Positions 43,758-52,742 of a stretch of 64,000 bases of DNA are shown here, in pieces (position 1 is the stretch's first letter; the number at the start of each line of letters is the position of its first letter). The position numbers and the translations under genes were made by a program. Where the stretch lies: positions 54,975 to 118,974 of the forward strand of contig CATLBR010000008.1 of the NCBI GenBank assembly GCA_949879795.1, read 5' to 3'. The DNA is from an uncultured Hungatella sp. Lineage in GTDB: Bacteria; Bacillota; Clostridia; Lachnospirales; Lachnospiraceae. The notes below the pieces were generated by a model. The model saw only the letters and a list, made by a program, of their open reading frames with translations, was not told where the DNA came from and ran no database searches.

Positions 43758-45032
43758 TCAGTGCAGGAGCATGTTTTCGATAAATATTCCGTAACCTTTT
43801 GTACTGTCCTGTATAAAGACATGGGTGACAGCTCCGATCAGTTTGTTGTCTTGGATGATGGGGCTGCCGCTCATGCCCTGGACGATTCCGCCGGTGAGCG
43901 ACAGGAGGTCGGGGTCTGTAACCTGTATTACCAGGCTTTTGTTCTGGTGGGAGGTAGAGTAATCTACTTTCAGTATTTCGATCTGATAGTCCCGTATTTC
44001 ACCGGAGATTCCACTCCGGATGAGAGCGGGACCTTTTTTTACATCTTGTCTGTAACCTATTTCTATAGGTTGCATATTCATGGCCTGGCGGAATTTGTCC
44101 CCCGCGGTGCCGAAGATGCCCACCTCGGAGTTGGTGTCGATCTCTCCAAGGAGAGAACCAGGACCGTAGTAGATGACTCCGGACATGACTCCTGGGCTCC
44201 CGACGCGGCCCTTTTCGATGCCCACGATCTCGGTGTCAAAGAGAGAGCCTTTTGAGATCTGGACAACCTGGCCGGTGTCGCTGTCGCTGATGCCGTGGCC
44301 AAGGGCGCCGAACTGGCCGTTTAAGTCCAGGTAGGTCATAGTGCCGATGCCCTGGGTGTCGCTGCGGACCCAGACCCCCAGTTTCTGGGTGCCGTCCTGA
44401 CAGGTTACGGGGTGGAGAGATACATCCATGAGCTGTTCGTCCCTCCGCACAGTCAGTATCGCCTCATTTCCGTTTAAGCGGCTGACCGCTTCTGCCAGTT
44501 CTTCCTTGGTCTCCAGAGGTTCTCCGTTGATGGCTTCGATGTAATCGCCGGATTTGAGAATACCTGCTGCAGGTTCTGAGGGAAGCCCGTCCAGACCTGT
44601 GATCTCCCCGGTACCGATGACCATGACGCCGGCGGATTTGAGATATATGCCTACGGGGGCGCCGCAGGGGATGGCGTACTGGGCGGTAACCACATCCACC
44701 TGAATTTCCTTGAAGCGGATGAGCCCGAACAGTTCCAAGGACAGTTTGTAGCTTCCCCGGGATTTGCCGTAGAGACTGAACTGCCTGCTTTGAGAGAGGG
44801 TGATCTGGTCCTGAGGAATGTTGGAGCCGTTGCCCAGGACGACCTCTTCGCTCTCGCTCTGAAGCGTGGCGCTTAAAGGGAGTGAGAACCGGACCGTCTC
44901 TTCCTGATTCTGAATGATATTGATTCGGTCAGGGATCACCAGTTTCAGCTGATAATATGAGAATCCCATGACAGACACCGCGCCTGTGAGGAAGGACCAC
45001 AGCAGGAATCTGCGGAATTTGCGCTTTTTCAA
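43758..45032 (-). CDS. spoIVB: SpoIVB peptidase
   Basis: A 424-residue sporulation serine peptidase. An N-terminal anchor (residues 10-30) is followed by a PDZ domain (about 120-205) and the S55 peptidase domain with H246 (QFGALGHGISD) and S388 (GGIVQGMSGSPI); D/AVTHVF near 401 is the family block. In Bacillus the forespore-made protein crosses into the intermembrane space and triggers pro-sigma-K processing via SpoIVFA. Normally spoIVB directly precedes spo0A on the same strand; here it is divergent, sharing a 165-base interval with the DUF4321 gene. On the minus strand, CATAATA (45071-45077) resembles a forespore sigma -10 box. Confidence 0.95.
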   Translation of the reverse strand: MKKRKFRRFLLWSFLTGAVSVMGFSYYQLKLVIPDRINIIQNQEETVRFSLPLSATLQSESEEVVLGNGSNIPQDQITLSQSRQFSLYGKSRGSYKLSLELFGLIRFKEIQVDVVTAQYAIPCGAPVGIYLKSAGVMVIGTGEITGLDGLPSEPAAGILKSGDYIEAINGEPLETKEELAEAVSRLNGNEAILTVRRDEQLMDVSLHPVTCQDGTQKLGVWVRSDTQGIGTMTYLDLNGQFGALGHGISDSDTGQVVQISKGSLFDTEIVGIEKGRVGSPGVMSGVIYYGPGSLLGEIDTNSEVGIFGTAGDKFRQAMNMQPIEIGYRQDVKKGPALIRSGISGEIRDYQIEILKVDYSTSHQNKSLVIQVTDPDLLSLTGGIVQGMSGSPIIQDNKLIGAVTHVFIQDSTKGYGIFIENMLLH

Positions 45033-45112
45033 TGTGACACGCCTCCTTTGCTGATGATAGATGATACAGTTATTATGTGCCGGGAAACAGAAACCAATCT
45101 GTTATTTTTTAG

Positions 45113-45141
45113 TTGTCACTTTTTTCTTCGTGTGTTAAACT
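45113..45141 (+). promoter_or_regulatory. Sigma-A promoter for the DUF4321 gene
   Basis: TTGTCA (45113-45118), 17-bp spacer, TAAACT (45136-45141). Confidence 0.6.
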
Positions 45142-45196
45142 GATAGAGTTTTTAAAAATTTCCGGCTGCAGCTGCGAGAAGGGGAGTATTTCGATT

Positions 45197-45448
45197 ATGG
45201 GAAATAAAAATTTTTGGATTTTATTGCTGCTTTTGTTGTCAGGCATTGTGCTGGGAGGCTTTATAGGCGATCTGGCTCAGTCTGTCCCCTGGCTGGCGTG
45301 GCTGGGCTTCGGCCAGTCTTTTGGGCTTGACTCTCCGCTGACTGTCAATCTGGGGGTTCTCATCGTCACATTTGGCCTTACCATCCGCATAACCATGGCG
45401 GGGATTCTCGGCGTTGCGGCGGCGATTCTCATATACCGTTTGCTCTAA
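45197..45448 (+). CDS. DUF4321 small membrane protein
   Basis: An 83-residue protein with two strongly hydrophobic helices (WILLLLLLSGIVLGGFIG near the start, and a second covering the last 35 residues), with PLTVNLGVLIVTFGLTIRIT typical of DUF4321, a small clostridial family often found near maf/mreBCD. Function unknown. ATG 45197 is preferred because AGAAGGGGAG lies 10 bases upstream; a longer in-frame start at 45113 falls inside the promoter. Confidence 0.75.
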   Translation: MGNKNFWILLLLLLSGIVLGGFIGDLAQSVPWLAWLGFGQSFGLDSPLTVNLGVLIVTFGLTIRITMAGILGVAAAILIYRLL

Positions 45449-45450
45449 AA

Positions 45451-45515
45451 TGTCGAGAGATGTCGTAACTTGCGATAGAATTCCGTTGCAACATGGGAAA
45501 AGCAGAGACTATAAT
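45451..45515 (+). promoter_or_regulatory. spo0A promoter with tandem 0A-box-like sites
   Basis: TGTCGAG (45451-45457) and TGTCGTA (45461-45467), exactly 10 bases apart, resemble Spo0A boxes (TGTCGAA) on the same helix face. Then TTGCAA (45486-45491), an 18-bp spacer and TATAAT (45510-45515). The position, 35 bases ahead of the -35 box, suits autoregulation by Spo0A~P. Binding is inferred from sequence only. Confidence 0.65.
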
Positions 45516-45546
45516 ACATCTTACCAGCCAAAAAGGAGGACAGGAT

Positions 45547-46359
45547 ATGACAGCATTAAACGTTGCAATTGCAGAGGATAACCCGAAAACCATGGAATTA
45601 TTGAATGATATGCTGAAAAATGAGGAGGGGATCCAGGTGATCGGAAATGCGGGAACCGGGGAGGAAGCCTACAGAATGATTCTGGATTCCAGACCAGACG
45701 TGGTACTTTTGGATGTGATCATGCCGGGGATGGACGGCGTGGAGGTTATGGAAAAAATAAAGACCGAGGGGAACATGGAGAAGAATCCCAGTTTTATTAT
45801 GGTGTCGGCGGCAGGCAGTGAGAATGTCACAGAGGACGCGTTCCGCATGGGCGCCAATTATTTTATCATGAAGCCTTTCAGAAAAGAGGTAGTCATAGAC
45901 AAGATCCGCCGTGTGGGGAGCTACAAGGCAAAACCCAAGGGACTGAACCACCTGTCCGGGGCGAGAAAGATCAAGCCCTACGAAAATGTGCTGGAATACA
46001 TGGAGCAGAACCTTGAAAACGACGTGACTCAGATTCTCCATGAGATCGGAGTACCCGCTCACATCAAGGGTTATCAGTATCTGAGGGACGCCATCGTCGC
46101 CTCCGTGGAGGATCAGGATATGCTCACCTCCGTGACTAAGGTTCTCTATCCCAACATAGCCAAAAAGCATCAGACCACGCCCAGCCGTGTGGAGAGGGCT
46201 ATCCGCCATGCCATCGAGGTGTCCTGGAGCCGCGGAAAGATGGAGACCATCAACGAGATTTTCGGATACACGGTCAGCAACGGGAAGGGCAAGCCCACCA
46301 ACTCGGAATTTATCGCCCTCCTGTCCGATAAGATCCGACTGGACTACAAGCGCATGTGA
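45547..46359 (+). CDS. spo0A: Sporulation master regulator Spo0A
   Basis: A 270-residue response regulator. The receiver domain (1-125) has acidic pocket E10-D11, phospho-acceptor D56 in VLLDVIMPG, a conserved S/T and K in IMKPF near residue 108. The C-terminal Spo0A DNA-binding domain (about 150-270) has [15 protein letters not shown]. It decides entry into sporulation. ATG 45547 is selected by GGAGG 7 bases upstream; an earlier in-frame ATG (45493) lies inside the promoter. Presence of spo0A and spoIVB supports a spore-forming organism. Confidence 0.97.
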   Translation: MTALNVAIAEDNPKTMELLNDMLKNEEGIQVIGNAGTGEEAYRMILDSRPDVVLLDVIMPGMDGVEVMEKIKTEGNMEKNPSFIMVSAAGSENVTEDAFRMGANYFIMKPFRKEVVIDKIRRVGSYKAKPKGLNHLSGARKIKPYENVLEYMEQNLENDVTQILHEIGVPAHIKGYQYLRDAIVASVEDQDMLTSVTKVLYPNIAKKHQTTPSRVERAIRHAIEVSWSRGKMETINEIFGYTVSNGKGKPTNSEFIALLSDKIRLDYKRM

Positions 46360-46368
46360 TTGGAAAAA

Positions 46369-46482
46369 TTTGTCGTTACATGGGTGAAAAGGCAGATAAG
46401 AGGGTATCTGCATGTGCAGAATGCACAATAAATGGGAAAAATCATTATTCTACTTCCTAAATTTTGAAAAGTGTTGTATACT
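46369..46482 (+). promoter_or_regulatory. glgA upstream region with a 0A-box-like site and -10 box
   Basis: TTTGTCGTTAC (46369-46379) resembles a Spo0A box and echoes the TGTCGTAAC upstream of spo0A. TATACT (46477-46482) is a good -10 box; no strong -35 lies 17 bases ahead, though TTGAAA (46464-46469) could pair with TACTAG (46488-46493). Spo0A control of glgA is only a suggestion. Confidence 0.4.
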
Positions 46483-46532
46483 GTTTCTACTAGGGGTATG
46501 AAGATTTGCTCTAAATCGAGGAGGTTTTTCAC

Positions 46533-47978
46533 ATGAAAAAGATATTATTTGTAGCATCGGAGGCAGTACCTTTTATCAAGACAGGAGGACTTGCGGATGT
46601 AGTGGGTTCTCTGCCCAAGTGTTTTGATAAGACGTACTATGATGTGAGAGTGATGATTCCCAAGTATCTGTGCATCAAACAGGAATGGCGGGACAAGATG
46701 AACTATGTGAGCCATTTTTATATGGACTATATGGGTCAGAGCCGATACGTGGGCATTCTGGAGTACGAGTACGAGGGGGTTAAATATTACTTTATCGACA
46801 ATGAAGGATATTTCAGCGGTCCCAAGCCGTACGGGGACTGGCTCTATGACCTGGAGAAGTTTGCCTTTTTCTGCAATGCAGCACTTTCTGCCCTTCCGGT
46901 GATCGGATTCCAGCCGGATCTGGTTCACTGCCATGACTGGCAGACGGGCCTGATACCCGTATATTTAAAAGACCGTTTCCATGACGGTGAATTTTTCCGC
47001 AACATGAAGTCCGTGTTCACCATCCACAATTTGAAGTTCCAGGGTGTGTGGGATGTGAAGACAATACAGAGATTTTCCCAGCTGTCCGACTACTATTTCG
47101 CTCCGGACAAGCTGGAGGCATATAAGGACGGAAACCTTTTGAAAGGCGGCGTAGTTTACGCAGATGCCATAACCACCGTGAGCAATACCTACGCGGAGGA
47201 GATCAAGATGCCGTTCTACGGCGAGGGTCTGGACGGACTTATGAGAGCCCGGGCAGGCAGCCTGAGGGGAATCGTCAACGGCATCGATTATGACGACTTT
47301 AATCCTGAGACAGACACCATGATCGAGCAGACCTACAACGCGAAGAATTTCCGCAAGGAGAAGATCAAAAACAAGAGGGCGCTCCAGAGGGAACTGGGAC
47401 TGGAGGAGAACGACAGCAAGATGATGATCGGTATCGTATCCAGACTTACGGACCAGAAGGGGTTTGACCTGATCCAGTATGTGATGGAGGATCTGTGCAG
47501 CGACGATGTCCAGCTGGTAATTCTGGGAACCGGCGAAGAGCGGTATGAGAATATGTTCCGCCACTATGACTGGAAGTATCACAACAAGGTGTCTGCTCAG
47601 ATATACTATTCCGAGCCGCTTTCTCACAAGATCTATGCGGCGGCGGACGCATTCCTGATGCCGTCCCTGTTTGAGCCCTGCGGTTTGAGCCAGCTTATGG
47701 CGCTGCGCTACGGCACACTTCCCATCGTGAGGGAGACGGGAGGATTAAAGGACACGGTAGAGCCATATAATGAATACGAGGGCACAGGCACCGGATTCAC
47801 ATTTACCAATTATAATGCCCATGAGATGCTCAACTCCATAAGATATGCGGAGAGGATCTACTATGACAGAAAGCGTGAATGGAATAAGCTGGTGGACAGA
47901 GCCATGGCCAAGGATTATTCCTGGAATGCTTCGGCGTTGAAATACCAGGAGCTTTATGACTGGCTGATCGGATATTAA
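46533..47978 (+). CDS. glgA: Glycogen synthase (ADP-glucose type)
   Basis: A 481-residue GT5 glycosyltransferase that extends alpha-1,4-glucan from ADP-glucose. The N-terminal KTGGLADVVGSLPK (K16) is the ADP-glucose-binding signature. HDWQTGLIPVYLK, GIVNGIDYDDFNPETD and C-terminal LFEPCGLSQLMALRYGTLP (E of the catalytic pair) are conserved. No other glg gene is adjacent. AGGAGG precedes the ATG. The HD protein follows after 26 bases and may be co-transcribed. Confidence 0.95.
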   Translation: MKKILFVASEAVPFIKTGGLADVVGSLPKCFDKTYYDVRVMIPKYLCIKQEWRDKMNYVSHFYMDYMGQSRYVGILEYEYEGVKYYFIDNEGYFSGPKPYGDWLYDLEKFAFFCNAALSALPVIGFQPDLVHCHDWQTGLIPVYLKDRFHDGEFFRNMKSVFTIHNLKFQGVWDVKTIQRFSQLSDYYFAPDKLEAYKDGNLLKGGVVYADAITTVSNTYAEEIKMPFYGEGLDGLMRARAGSLRGIVNGIDYDDFNPETDTMIEQTYNAKNFRKEKIKNKRALQRELGLEENDSKMMIGIVSRLTDQKGFDLIQYVMEDLCSDDVQLVILGTGEERYENMFRHYDWKYHNKVSAQIYYSEPLSHKIYAAADAFLMPSLFEPCGLSQLMALRYGTLPIVRETGGLKDTVEPYNEYEGTGTGFTFTNYNAHEMLNSIRYAERIYYDRKREWNKLVDRAMAKDYSWNASALKYQELYDWLIGY

Positions 47979-48004
47979 GTTTGGAATATGGGGAATAGAG
48001 AGAC

Positions 48005-48541
48005 ATGAATGCGGGGAGAGTAGAGAGAGAAGAGTTGATACAAAAAAGCGCCCTGTGGGCGCAGGATCAGGAATATATTGACTGTGTGAGAGATATTCTG
48101 GAGAACAAAGTATTTCAGTCCATGGATCAGTTCATCCAACACGGGCACACAACCTGTAAGGATCACTGCATTCAGGTCTCTTATATCGCTTATCAGATGT
48201 GCAAGAACAGAGGGTGGGATAGCCGGTCCGCAGCGCGAGCCGGCTTGCTCCATGATTTGTTCCTGTACGACTGGCATACCCATGCGAGAGAGACGGGGGA
48301 GCACTTTCACGGGTTTACCCATCCCAGGGTGGCCATGGAGAACGCGGTCAGATATTTTCAGATACCGGAAAAGGAGCAGAATATGATCCTCAGGCACATG
48401 TGGCCTCTGACTCCCGTGCCCCCCAGGTACAAGGAGGGCTATACCATTTTGTACGCGGATAAGCTCTGCGGTCTTACAGAATTCGGGGCCCACATAAAGG
48501 CGTGGTTTCTGGTGGCTCTGTGGCCCAAACAGATGGGATAG
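48005..48541 (+). CDS. HD-domain phosphohydrolase-like protein
   Basis: A 178-residue HD-superfamily protein. Metal-binding pattern: HGHTTCKDHC (first His), LLHDLFLYDWH (HD near residue 80), HPRVAMEN, ILRHMWPL and YADKLCG (final Asp). The arrangement fits uncharacterised clostridial HD proteins rather than a full HD-GYP or RelA. Substrate unknown, perhaps a nucleotide. It lies 26 bases after glgA on the same strand. Confidence 0.83.
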   Translation: MNAGRVEREELIQKSALWAQDQEYIDCVRDILENKVFQSMDQFIQHGHTTCKDHCIQVSYIAYQMCKNRGWDSRSAARAGLLHDLFLYDWHTHARETGEHFHGFTHPRVAMENAVRYFQIPEKEQNMILRHMWPLTPVPPRYKEGYTILYADKLCGLTEFGAHIKAWFLVALWPKQMG

Positions 48542-48595
48542 GAGAGATGGCTGCCTGTGGTTCAAAGCTGTATATAATCAACAGGAGTTTGTACT

Positions 48596-49054
48596 ATGAA
48601 GATATGGCAGGAGATGCTCGCTAATCAGATACTGGTCAGCTCGGTCGCCGGCTGGGTGGTGGCTCAGGTGTTAAAAACCATTATTGACTGTACCCTGAAT
48701 CATGGTTTTTCGCCGGAGAGGCTTGTGGGTTCCGGCGGAATGCCCAGCTCCCATTCGTCCACCGTGTGCGCGCTGGTGGTTTCCAGCGGAATCCGGTACG
48801 GCGTGTCCTCCTCGGAATTTGCCGTCAGTTTTGTGTTGGCAGCGGTGGTGATGTACGACGCTATCGGCGTGCGCCAGGAGACGGGCAAACAGGCAAGGCT
48901 GCTGAACATGATTCTGGAGCAGGACTTTTTTAAACTGGATAACCGGGAATTTCAGAAGAAACTGAAGGAGTTGGTGGGGCATACGCCGCTGCAGGTGCTG
49001 GCGGGGGCAGTGCTGGGAGTAGTGATTGCCTTATTGGTAAATATGGCATATTAG
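48596..49054 (+). CDS. Divergent PAP2-family membrane protein (DUF212)
   Basis: A 152-residue integral membrane protein with about four hydrophobic segments. The family block GGMPSSHSSTVCAL (about residues 44-57) and YDAIGVRQETGKQA are diagnostic of DUF212, a relative of acid phosphatase/vanadium haloperoxidase enzymes. Role unknown; it may act on isoprenyl or lipid phosphates at the membrane. TATATAATC just upstream could serve as a -10 box but no -35 is clear. Confidence 0.88.
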   Translation: MKIWQEMLANQILVSSVAGWVVAQVLKTIIDCTLNHGFSPERLVGSGGMPSSHSSTVCALVVSSGIRYGVSSSEFAVSFVLAAVVMYDAIGVRQETGKQARLLNMILEQDFFKLDNREFQKKLKELVGHTPLQVLAGAVLGVVIALLVNMAY

Positions 49055-49092
49055 CTTTTATATTGAGTTAAAAAAACGTAAAGATTTCATAC

Positions 49093-49121
49093 TTGTTTTC
49101 TGAAAAAGGATGTAGTATACT
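49093..49121 (+). promoter_or_regulatory. Sigma-A promoter for the DUF1113-like gene
   Basis: TTGTTT (49093-49098), 17-bp spacer, TATACT (49116-49121). Confidence 0.65.
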
Positions 49122-49154
49122 TTTTATGTTTCAGGGAATGAATATGGAGGAAGT

Positions 49155-49712
49155 ATGAATATTTATTATATGATTAACTGGTTTTTTCTCTGCAGCCTTC
49201 TGGGATATCTGCTGGAGTGTGTGGTTCTCACATGGGAGAATCGCACGCCTGTGCTCAACCGAGGATTTGGCCACGGACCGTTCTGTATCATCTACGGATT
49301 TGGAGCTCTGGGGGCCAATCTGCTTTTGAGTCCTCTGGCGGGGAATACGGTGGGGCTGTATCTGGCGGCTATGATTATGGCCACTATGATGGAGCTGATC
49401 ACGGCGAGAGCCATGATCCGGCTGTTTGGCAGCTTCTGGTGGGACTACAGCAAGAAAAAGTTTAATTACAAAGGGATCATCTGTCTGGAGAGCAGCCTGG
49501 GCTGGGGATTTTTGGGAATTGTATATTTTCGATTTCTCAACGGGTTTCTCCTTCATCTGACAGATTTTGTGCCGGAAAGATTTGAAAAACGCATGGCTAT
49601 AACGCTGGTGCTGTTTTATCTGACAGATTTTATCTATTGTCTCCGCGTTCAGATAAAGAGGCGGGGAGAGGAACAGGAACCGATGATCGGGAGATTGAAT
49701 GTTCGTCCATAG
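49155..49712 (+). CDS. Putative ABC-transporter-type-IV membrane protein (DUF1113)
   Basis: A 185-residue membrane protein with four to five helices. The N-terminal FFLCSLLGYLLECVVLTWEN and NRGFGHGPFCIIYGFGALGAN match the family annotated as putative ABC transporter type IV (DUF1113/CmpX-like). No ATPase is adjacent, so a transport function is not supported by context. It is a single gene with its own promoter. Confidence 0.78.
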   Translation: MNIYYMINWFFLCSLLGYLLECVVLTWENRTPVLNRGFGHGPFCIIYGFGALGANLLLSPLAGNTVGLYLAAMIMATMMELITARAMIRLFGSFWWDYSKKKFNYKGIICLESSLGWGFLGIVYFRFLNGFLLHLTDFVPERFEKRMAITLVLFYLTDFIYCLRVQIKRRGEEQEPMIGRLNVRP

Positions 49713-49756
49713 GCAAAAGGCCTGGGGCGAACTTTTTTTGACTCATGGGAAAGCCA

Positions 49757-49785
49757 TTGAATATTTAGGGCATATATCGTAAAAT
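49757..49785 (+). promoter_or_regulatory. Sigma-A promoter for maf
   Basis: TTGAAT (49757-49762), 17-bp spacer, TAAAAT (49780-49785). A second weaker pair begins at TTGACT (49738). Confidence 0.55.
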
Positions 49786-49831
49786 AAGGATAACTGATAA
49801 TTATTGATGTGAAAGAAAGGCAGACAGATCC

Positions 49832-50449
49832 ATGAAAGATATAACCATAATACTGGCTTCCAACTCGCCCAGGAGGCGGGAGCTTCTGCGCCAGGTGGGA
49901 GCCCGGCCGGTGATTCGGCCCAGTCATATAGAGGAGCATGTCACATCACGGATACCTGAGGAGGTGGTGAAGGAGCTGTCCAGACAGAAGGCGGAGGATG
50001 TGGCGTCCGGGGCAGCGCAGGGGACTCTGGTGATAGGAGCGGACACGGTGGTGGCGGCGGACGGAGAGATTCTGGGGAAACCGCGGGACAGGGAGGATGC
50101 TGCCCGAATGATAAGAACACTTCAGGGGCGGAGCCATCAGGTATATACAGGGGTGACATTGATCTACAAGGGCGCCAGTGGGAGAAGGACAGTGACCTTT
50201 GCGGAGAAGACAGAGGTTTTTGTGTATCCCATGACGGAGGATGAGATAGCGGCTTACGCCGGTTCGGACGAGCCTATGGACAAGGCGGGGGCCTACGGGA
50301 TTCAGGGAAGATTTGCCGCTTATATCAGGGGGATTCGAGGGGATTATAACAATGTGGTAGGCCTTCCGGTGGGAAGAGTCTGCCAGGAATGGAAAAAACT
50401 GATGGAAGAGGAGGAGGACGGCGGGTATGATCAGGCTGATCGCAAGTGA
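49832..50449 (+). CDS. maf: Maf nucleoside-triphosphate pyrophosphatase
   Basis: A 205-residue Maf/HAM1-fold protein that hydrolyses nucleoside triphosphates, probably non-canonical dTTP/UTP/CTP. The N-terminal ILASNSPRRRELLRQVG, VIGADTVVAADGEILGKPR and KAGAYGIQGRFA are the three family blocks. It has been linked to septum inhibition and to nucleotide house-cleaning. It overlaps the following HAD gene by 23 bases, indicating translational coupling. Confidence 0.93.
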   Translation: MKDITIILASNSPRRRELLRQVGARPVIRPSHIEEHVTSRIPEEVVKELSRQKAEDVASGAAQGTLVIGADTVVAADGEILGKPRDREDAARMIRTLQGRSHQVYTGVTLIYKGASGRRTVTFAEKTEVFVYPMTEDEIAAYAGSDEPMDKAGAYGIQGRFAAYIRGIRGDYNNVVGLPVGRVCQEWKKLMEEEEDGGYDQADRK

Positions 50450-51215
50450 TATAGACGGGACACTGGTAAGAGACGGGGAGCACCATATGAACCCTGAATT
50501 TTTTGAAGTGATTTTGAGGCTCAGGGAGAGAGGAATTCAGTTTGCCGCCGCCAGCGGACGGCAGTGGGCCAGTGTGGAGGCCATCTTTGAACCTGTTAAG
50601 GAAAAGATATTTTACCTGTCGGACAATGGAGCCTATGTGGGATGCCATGGCAGGAACCTGTTTCTGAACGCCATCCGCAGGGATGATGCCATGGAGATGG
50701 TGAGAGCTATCCGCGGCGTTCCGGGGCTGGAGGTGCTCATCGGAGGTCCTGACGTGGTATATGTGGATACGAAGAATCAGGATTTTATAAACCTTTTGAG
50801 AGACGGATATCAGTTCCGCACTGTTGAGGTGGAGGATGTCACCAGGGTGGAGGATCAGATTATCAAGGTTTCCGCCTACAGGACAGAGAAGATCCAGGAG
50901 GCGGTACAGGGGCTGACGGACAATTTCGGAAGCAGGCTGAAGATGACGATCTCGGGGGATATGTGGCTGGACTGCATGGCTCCCGGGGTGTGTAAGGGGC
51001 AGGCGGTCAGGCTTCTCCAGGAAAGTCTTGAGATCAAGCAGGAGGAGACCATGGTTTTCGGGGATCAGCTGAACGATATGGAGATGCTGGAGCAGGCCTA
51101 CTACAGCTTTGCGGTGGCCAACGCCAGGGAAGAGGTGAAGAAAGCAGCCAGATTTCACGCGGACAGCAATGTGAACGGCGGCGTTCTGAAGATTTTGAAA
51201 CTTCTGTTGTCATAG
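50427..51215 (+). CDS. Cof-type HAD hydrolase
   Basis: A 262-residue HAD-superfamily IIB phosphatase. Motif I DIDGTLVRD (nucleophile D8), motif II AASGRQ, the C2 cap (about 85-190), and motif IV FGDQLNDMEML. Such enzymes dephosphorylate sugar phosphates, FMN or similar metabolites with broad specificity. It overlaps maf at the 5' end, and the PrsA-like gene follows 16 bases downstream, making a likely three- to five-gene unit. Confidence 0.9.
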   Translation: MIRLIASDIDGTLVRDGEHHMNPEFFEVILRLRERGIQFAAASGRQWASVEAIFEPVKEKIFYLSDNGAYVGCHGRNLFLNAIRRDDAMEMVRAIRGVPGLEVLIGGPDVVYVDTKNQDFINLLRDGYQFRTVEVEDVTRVEDQIIKVSAYRTEKIQEAVQGLTDNFGSRLKMTISGDMWLDCMAPGVCKGQAVRLLQESLEIKQEETMVFGDQLNDMEMLEQAYYSFAVANAREEVKKAARFHADSNVNGGVLKILKLLLS

Positions 51216-51231
51216 GGAGAGGAACTTGTTC

Positions 51232-52209
51232 ATGAAGTGGATGGTCAGATGGAGAAAATGGTCCGCAGCGGGCGCGGTTGCGCTGGCTCTTGCAGTTGGC
51301 GGCTGTTCAAAGGAAGTTCCAAGTGTCTCGGAGCCTCAGGAGCAGGTGGTTTACACGAAACCCCAGATCATGATCATCACCGTTACCGAGAGGAACCGGT
51401 ATCAGAAGGTGTACACCGACAGGATATGGGATGCGGTGATGGAGAACGGAGAGACTTTCGAAGAGTATCTTATGGGGCAGATCCGAGTTTTTATGGAAAA
51501 TTTAAAGACCATGACTTTGTTGGCCCAGGACAGAGGAATCACTTTGAGCAGCGGCGAGCTGGACAAGGTGAAACGGCTTGCAAGAGAATACTACTCTCAG
51601 CTGTCCCGGGCCGAGATCGAGTACATGGGGATCACCGAAGAGGATGCGGCAGTTTTGTATCAGGATTATTTTACGGCCAACAAGGTGGTGGCGGAGCTGA
51701 CAAAAGATGTGGATCTGGAAGTCAGCGACAGTGAGGCAAAGGTTATCACCATCCGCCGGGTGAGACTGTCCGGACGGGAGGCGGCGGAGGCCATATACGC
51801 CCGTCTCATGGAGGAAGGCAGTGATTTTTCGGCTGTTGTCAGAGATGTGACAGGGTCCACGCCCCCGGAAGAGCAGCTGGGGAGAGGCGAGGAGGCGGAA
51901 GCCGTGGAGGAAGCAGCTTTTGGCCTGTCCACAGGGGAGATCAGTCCGGTGACAGAGGCGGAGGGCAGCTTTTATATTATCCAGTGTGTCAATGACTATG
52001 ACATGGATGCCACCCGTGAGCGAAAGAGCCAGATTCACAAGGAGAGAAAAAACTGGGCTTTTCAACAGATTTATGCCCAATTTCAGACGGAACACAAGGT
52101 GTCTATACCGGAAGAACTGTGGGCGGAGATCAGCTTTGACGGGGGAGAGAATGTGGCGTCGGACAATTTTTTTTCCTTGTACGAGGATGAATTCGGAATT
52201 CAGAGATAG
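51232..52209 (+). CDS. Lipoprotein peptidyl-prolyl isomerase (PrsA/SurA-like)
   Basis: A 325-residue lipoprotein foldase with signal sequence and lipobox AVGGCSKE. A SurA-N-like helical region (about 45-155) is followed by a parvulin-type domain (about 160-255) that is recognisable by EEGSDFSAVVRDVTG, GRGEEAEAVEEAAFGLSTGE and GSFYIIQCVNDYD. It acts outside the membrane on secreted proteins. ATG 51232 is used; an upstream TTG (51226) is possible. The parvulin part is divergent, so isomerase activity is not certain. Confidence 0.83.
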   Translation: MKWMVRWRKWSAAGAVALALAVGGCSKEVPSVSEPQEQVVYTKPQIMIITVTERNRYQKVYTDRIWDAVMENGETFEEYLMGQIRVFMENLKTMTLLAQDRGITLSSGELDKVKRLAREYYSQLSRAEIEYMGITEEDAAVLYQDYFTANKVVAELTKDVDLEVSDSEAKVITIRRVRLSGREAAEAIYARLMEEGSDFSAVVRDVTGSTPPEEQLGRGEEAEAVEEAAFGLSTGEISPVTEAEGSFYIIQCVNDYDMDATRERKSQIHKERKNWAFQQIYAQFQTEHKVSIPEELWAEISFDGGENVASDNFFSLYEDEFGIQR

Positions 52210-52220
52210 GGGGAACCGGG

Positions 52221-52718
52221 ATGGTAGCGCTGAAAGTGGAAGACATGAAACAGTTTACACAGAGCCTGTTTATCGGAGACATGTTTGACTCTTTTCTTGT
52301 GAGGGAGGCGGAGATCGTCACCTTCAACACATTTCGCATTGACGGAAAGGTGGAGAAAGAATACTATACGGAGGATGAACTGGAGGCGAGGCAGATAGGC
52401 GAACTGTCCCGATGGGAAGCGGTGAAACCTATATGCTTCACTCTCATCAAGGGCAAAAAGCTGCCCGGAAGTTTCCGCATCGTGTTTGTGCAGGCGAGGC
52501 CGCAGACAGAGGAATTCTTAAACAGGAGACAGCTGTCTGTACGGTCGGAGCAGATCAGCGGTCTGTATGTAAATGTCCGATACGAGGGGGGCGCCATGTA
52601 CTGTATCACAGGTACGTCGGTGAATTTTTTTACTATGGACAAAGCTCTGGAAAATGAGTGGGATGAGGCTGTGAAGGAATTTCTCAGGGAGAACAAGATC
52701 CCTTATGTGTCAGATTAG
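52221..52718 (+). CDS. Conserved hypothetical protein (DUF5721-like)
   Basis: A 165-residue soluble protein without signal peptide. Blocks include MKQFTQSLFIGDMFDSFLVR near the N-terminus and KPICFTLIKGKKLPGSFRIV. It resembles the clostridial family listed as DUF5721 by my recollection, for which no function is established. It begins 11 bases after the foldase gene and ends 24 bases before thymidine kinase, so it is probably co-transcribed with both. Confidence 0.65.
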   Translation: MVALKVEDMKQFTQSLFIGDMFDSFLVREAEIVTFNTFRIDGKVEKEYYTEDELEARQIGELSRWEAVKPICFTLIKGKKLPGSFRIVFVQARPQTEEFLNRRQLSVRSEQISGLYVNVRYEGGAMYCITGTSVNFFTMDKALENEWDEAVKEFLRENKIPYVSD

Positions 52719-52742
52719 ATCGGGAAAAGGCGGTAGAGAGCA

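Noticed and set aside
41585..43822. 745-codon minus-strand frame
   Set aside because: Antisense to mscL and the L,D-transpeptidase; its composition is the complement of the Gly/Pro-rich tail and transmembrane coding sequence.
45113..45196. Extended N-terminus for the DUF4321 gene
   Set aside because: The extra codons overlap a good promoter and the ribosome site lies right before ATG 45197.
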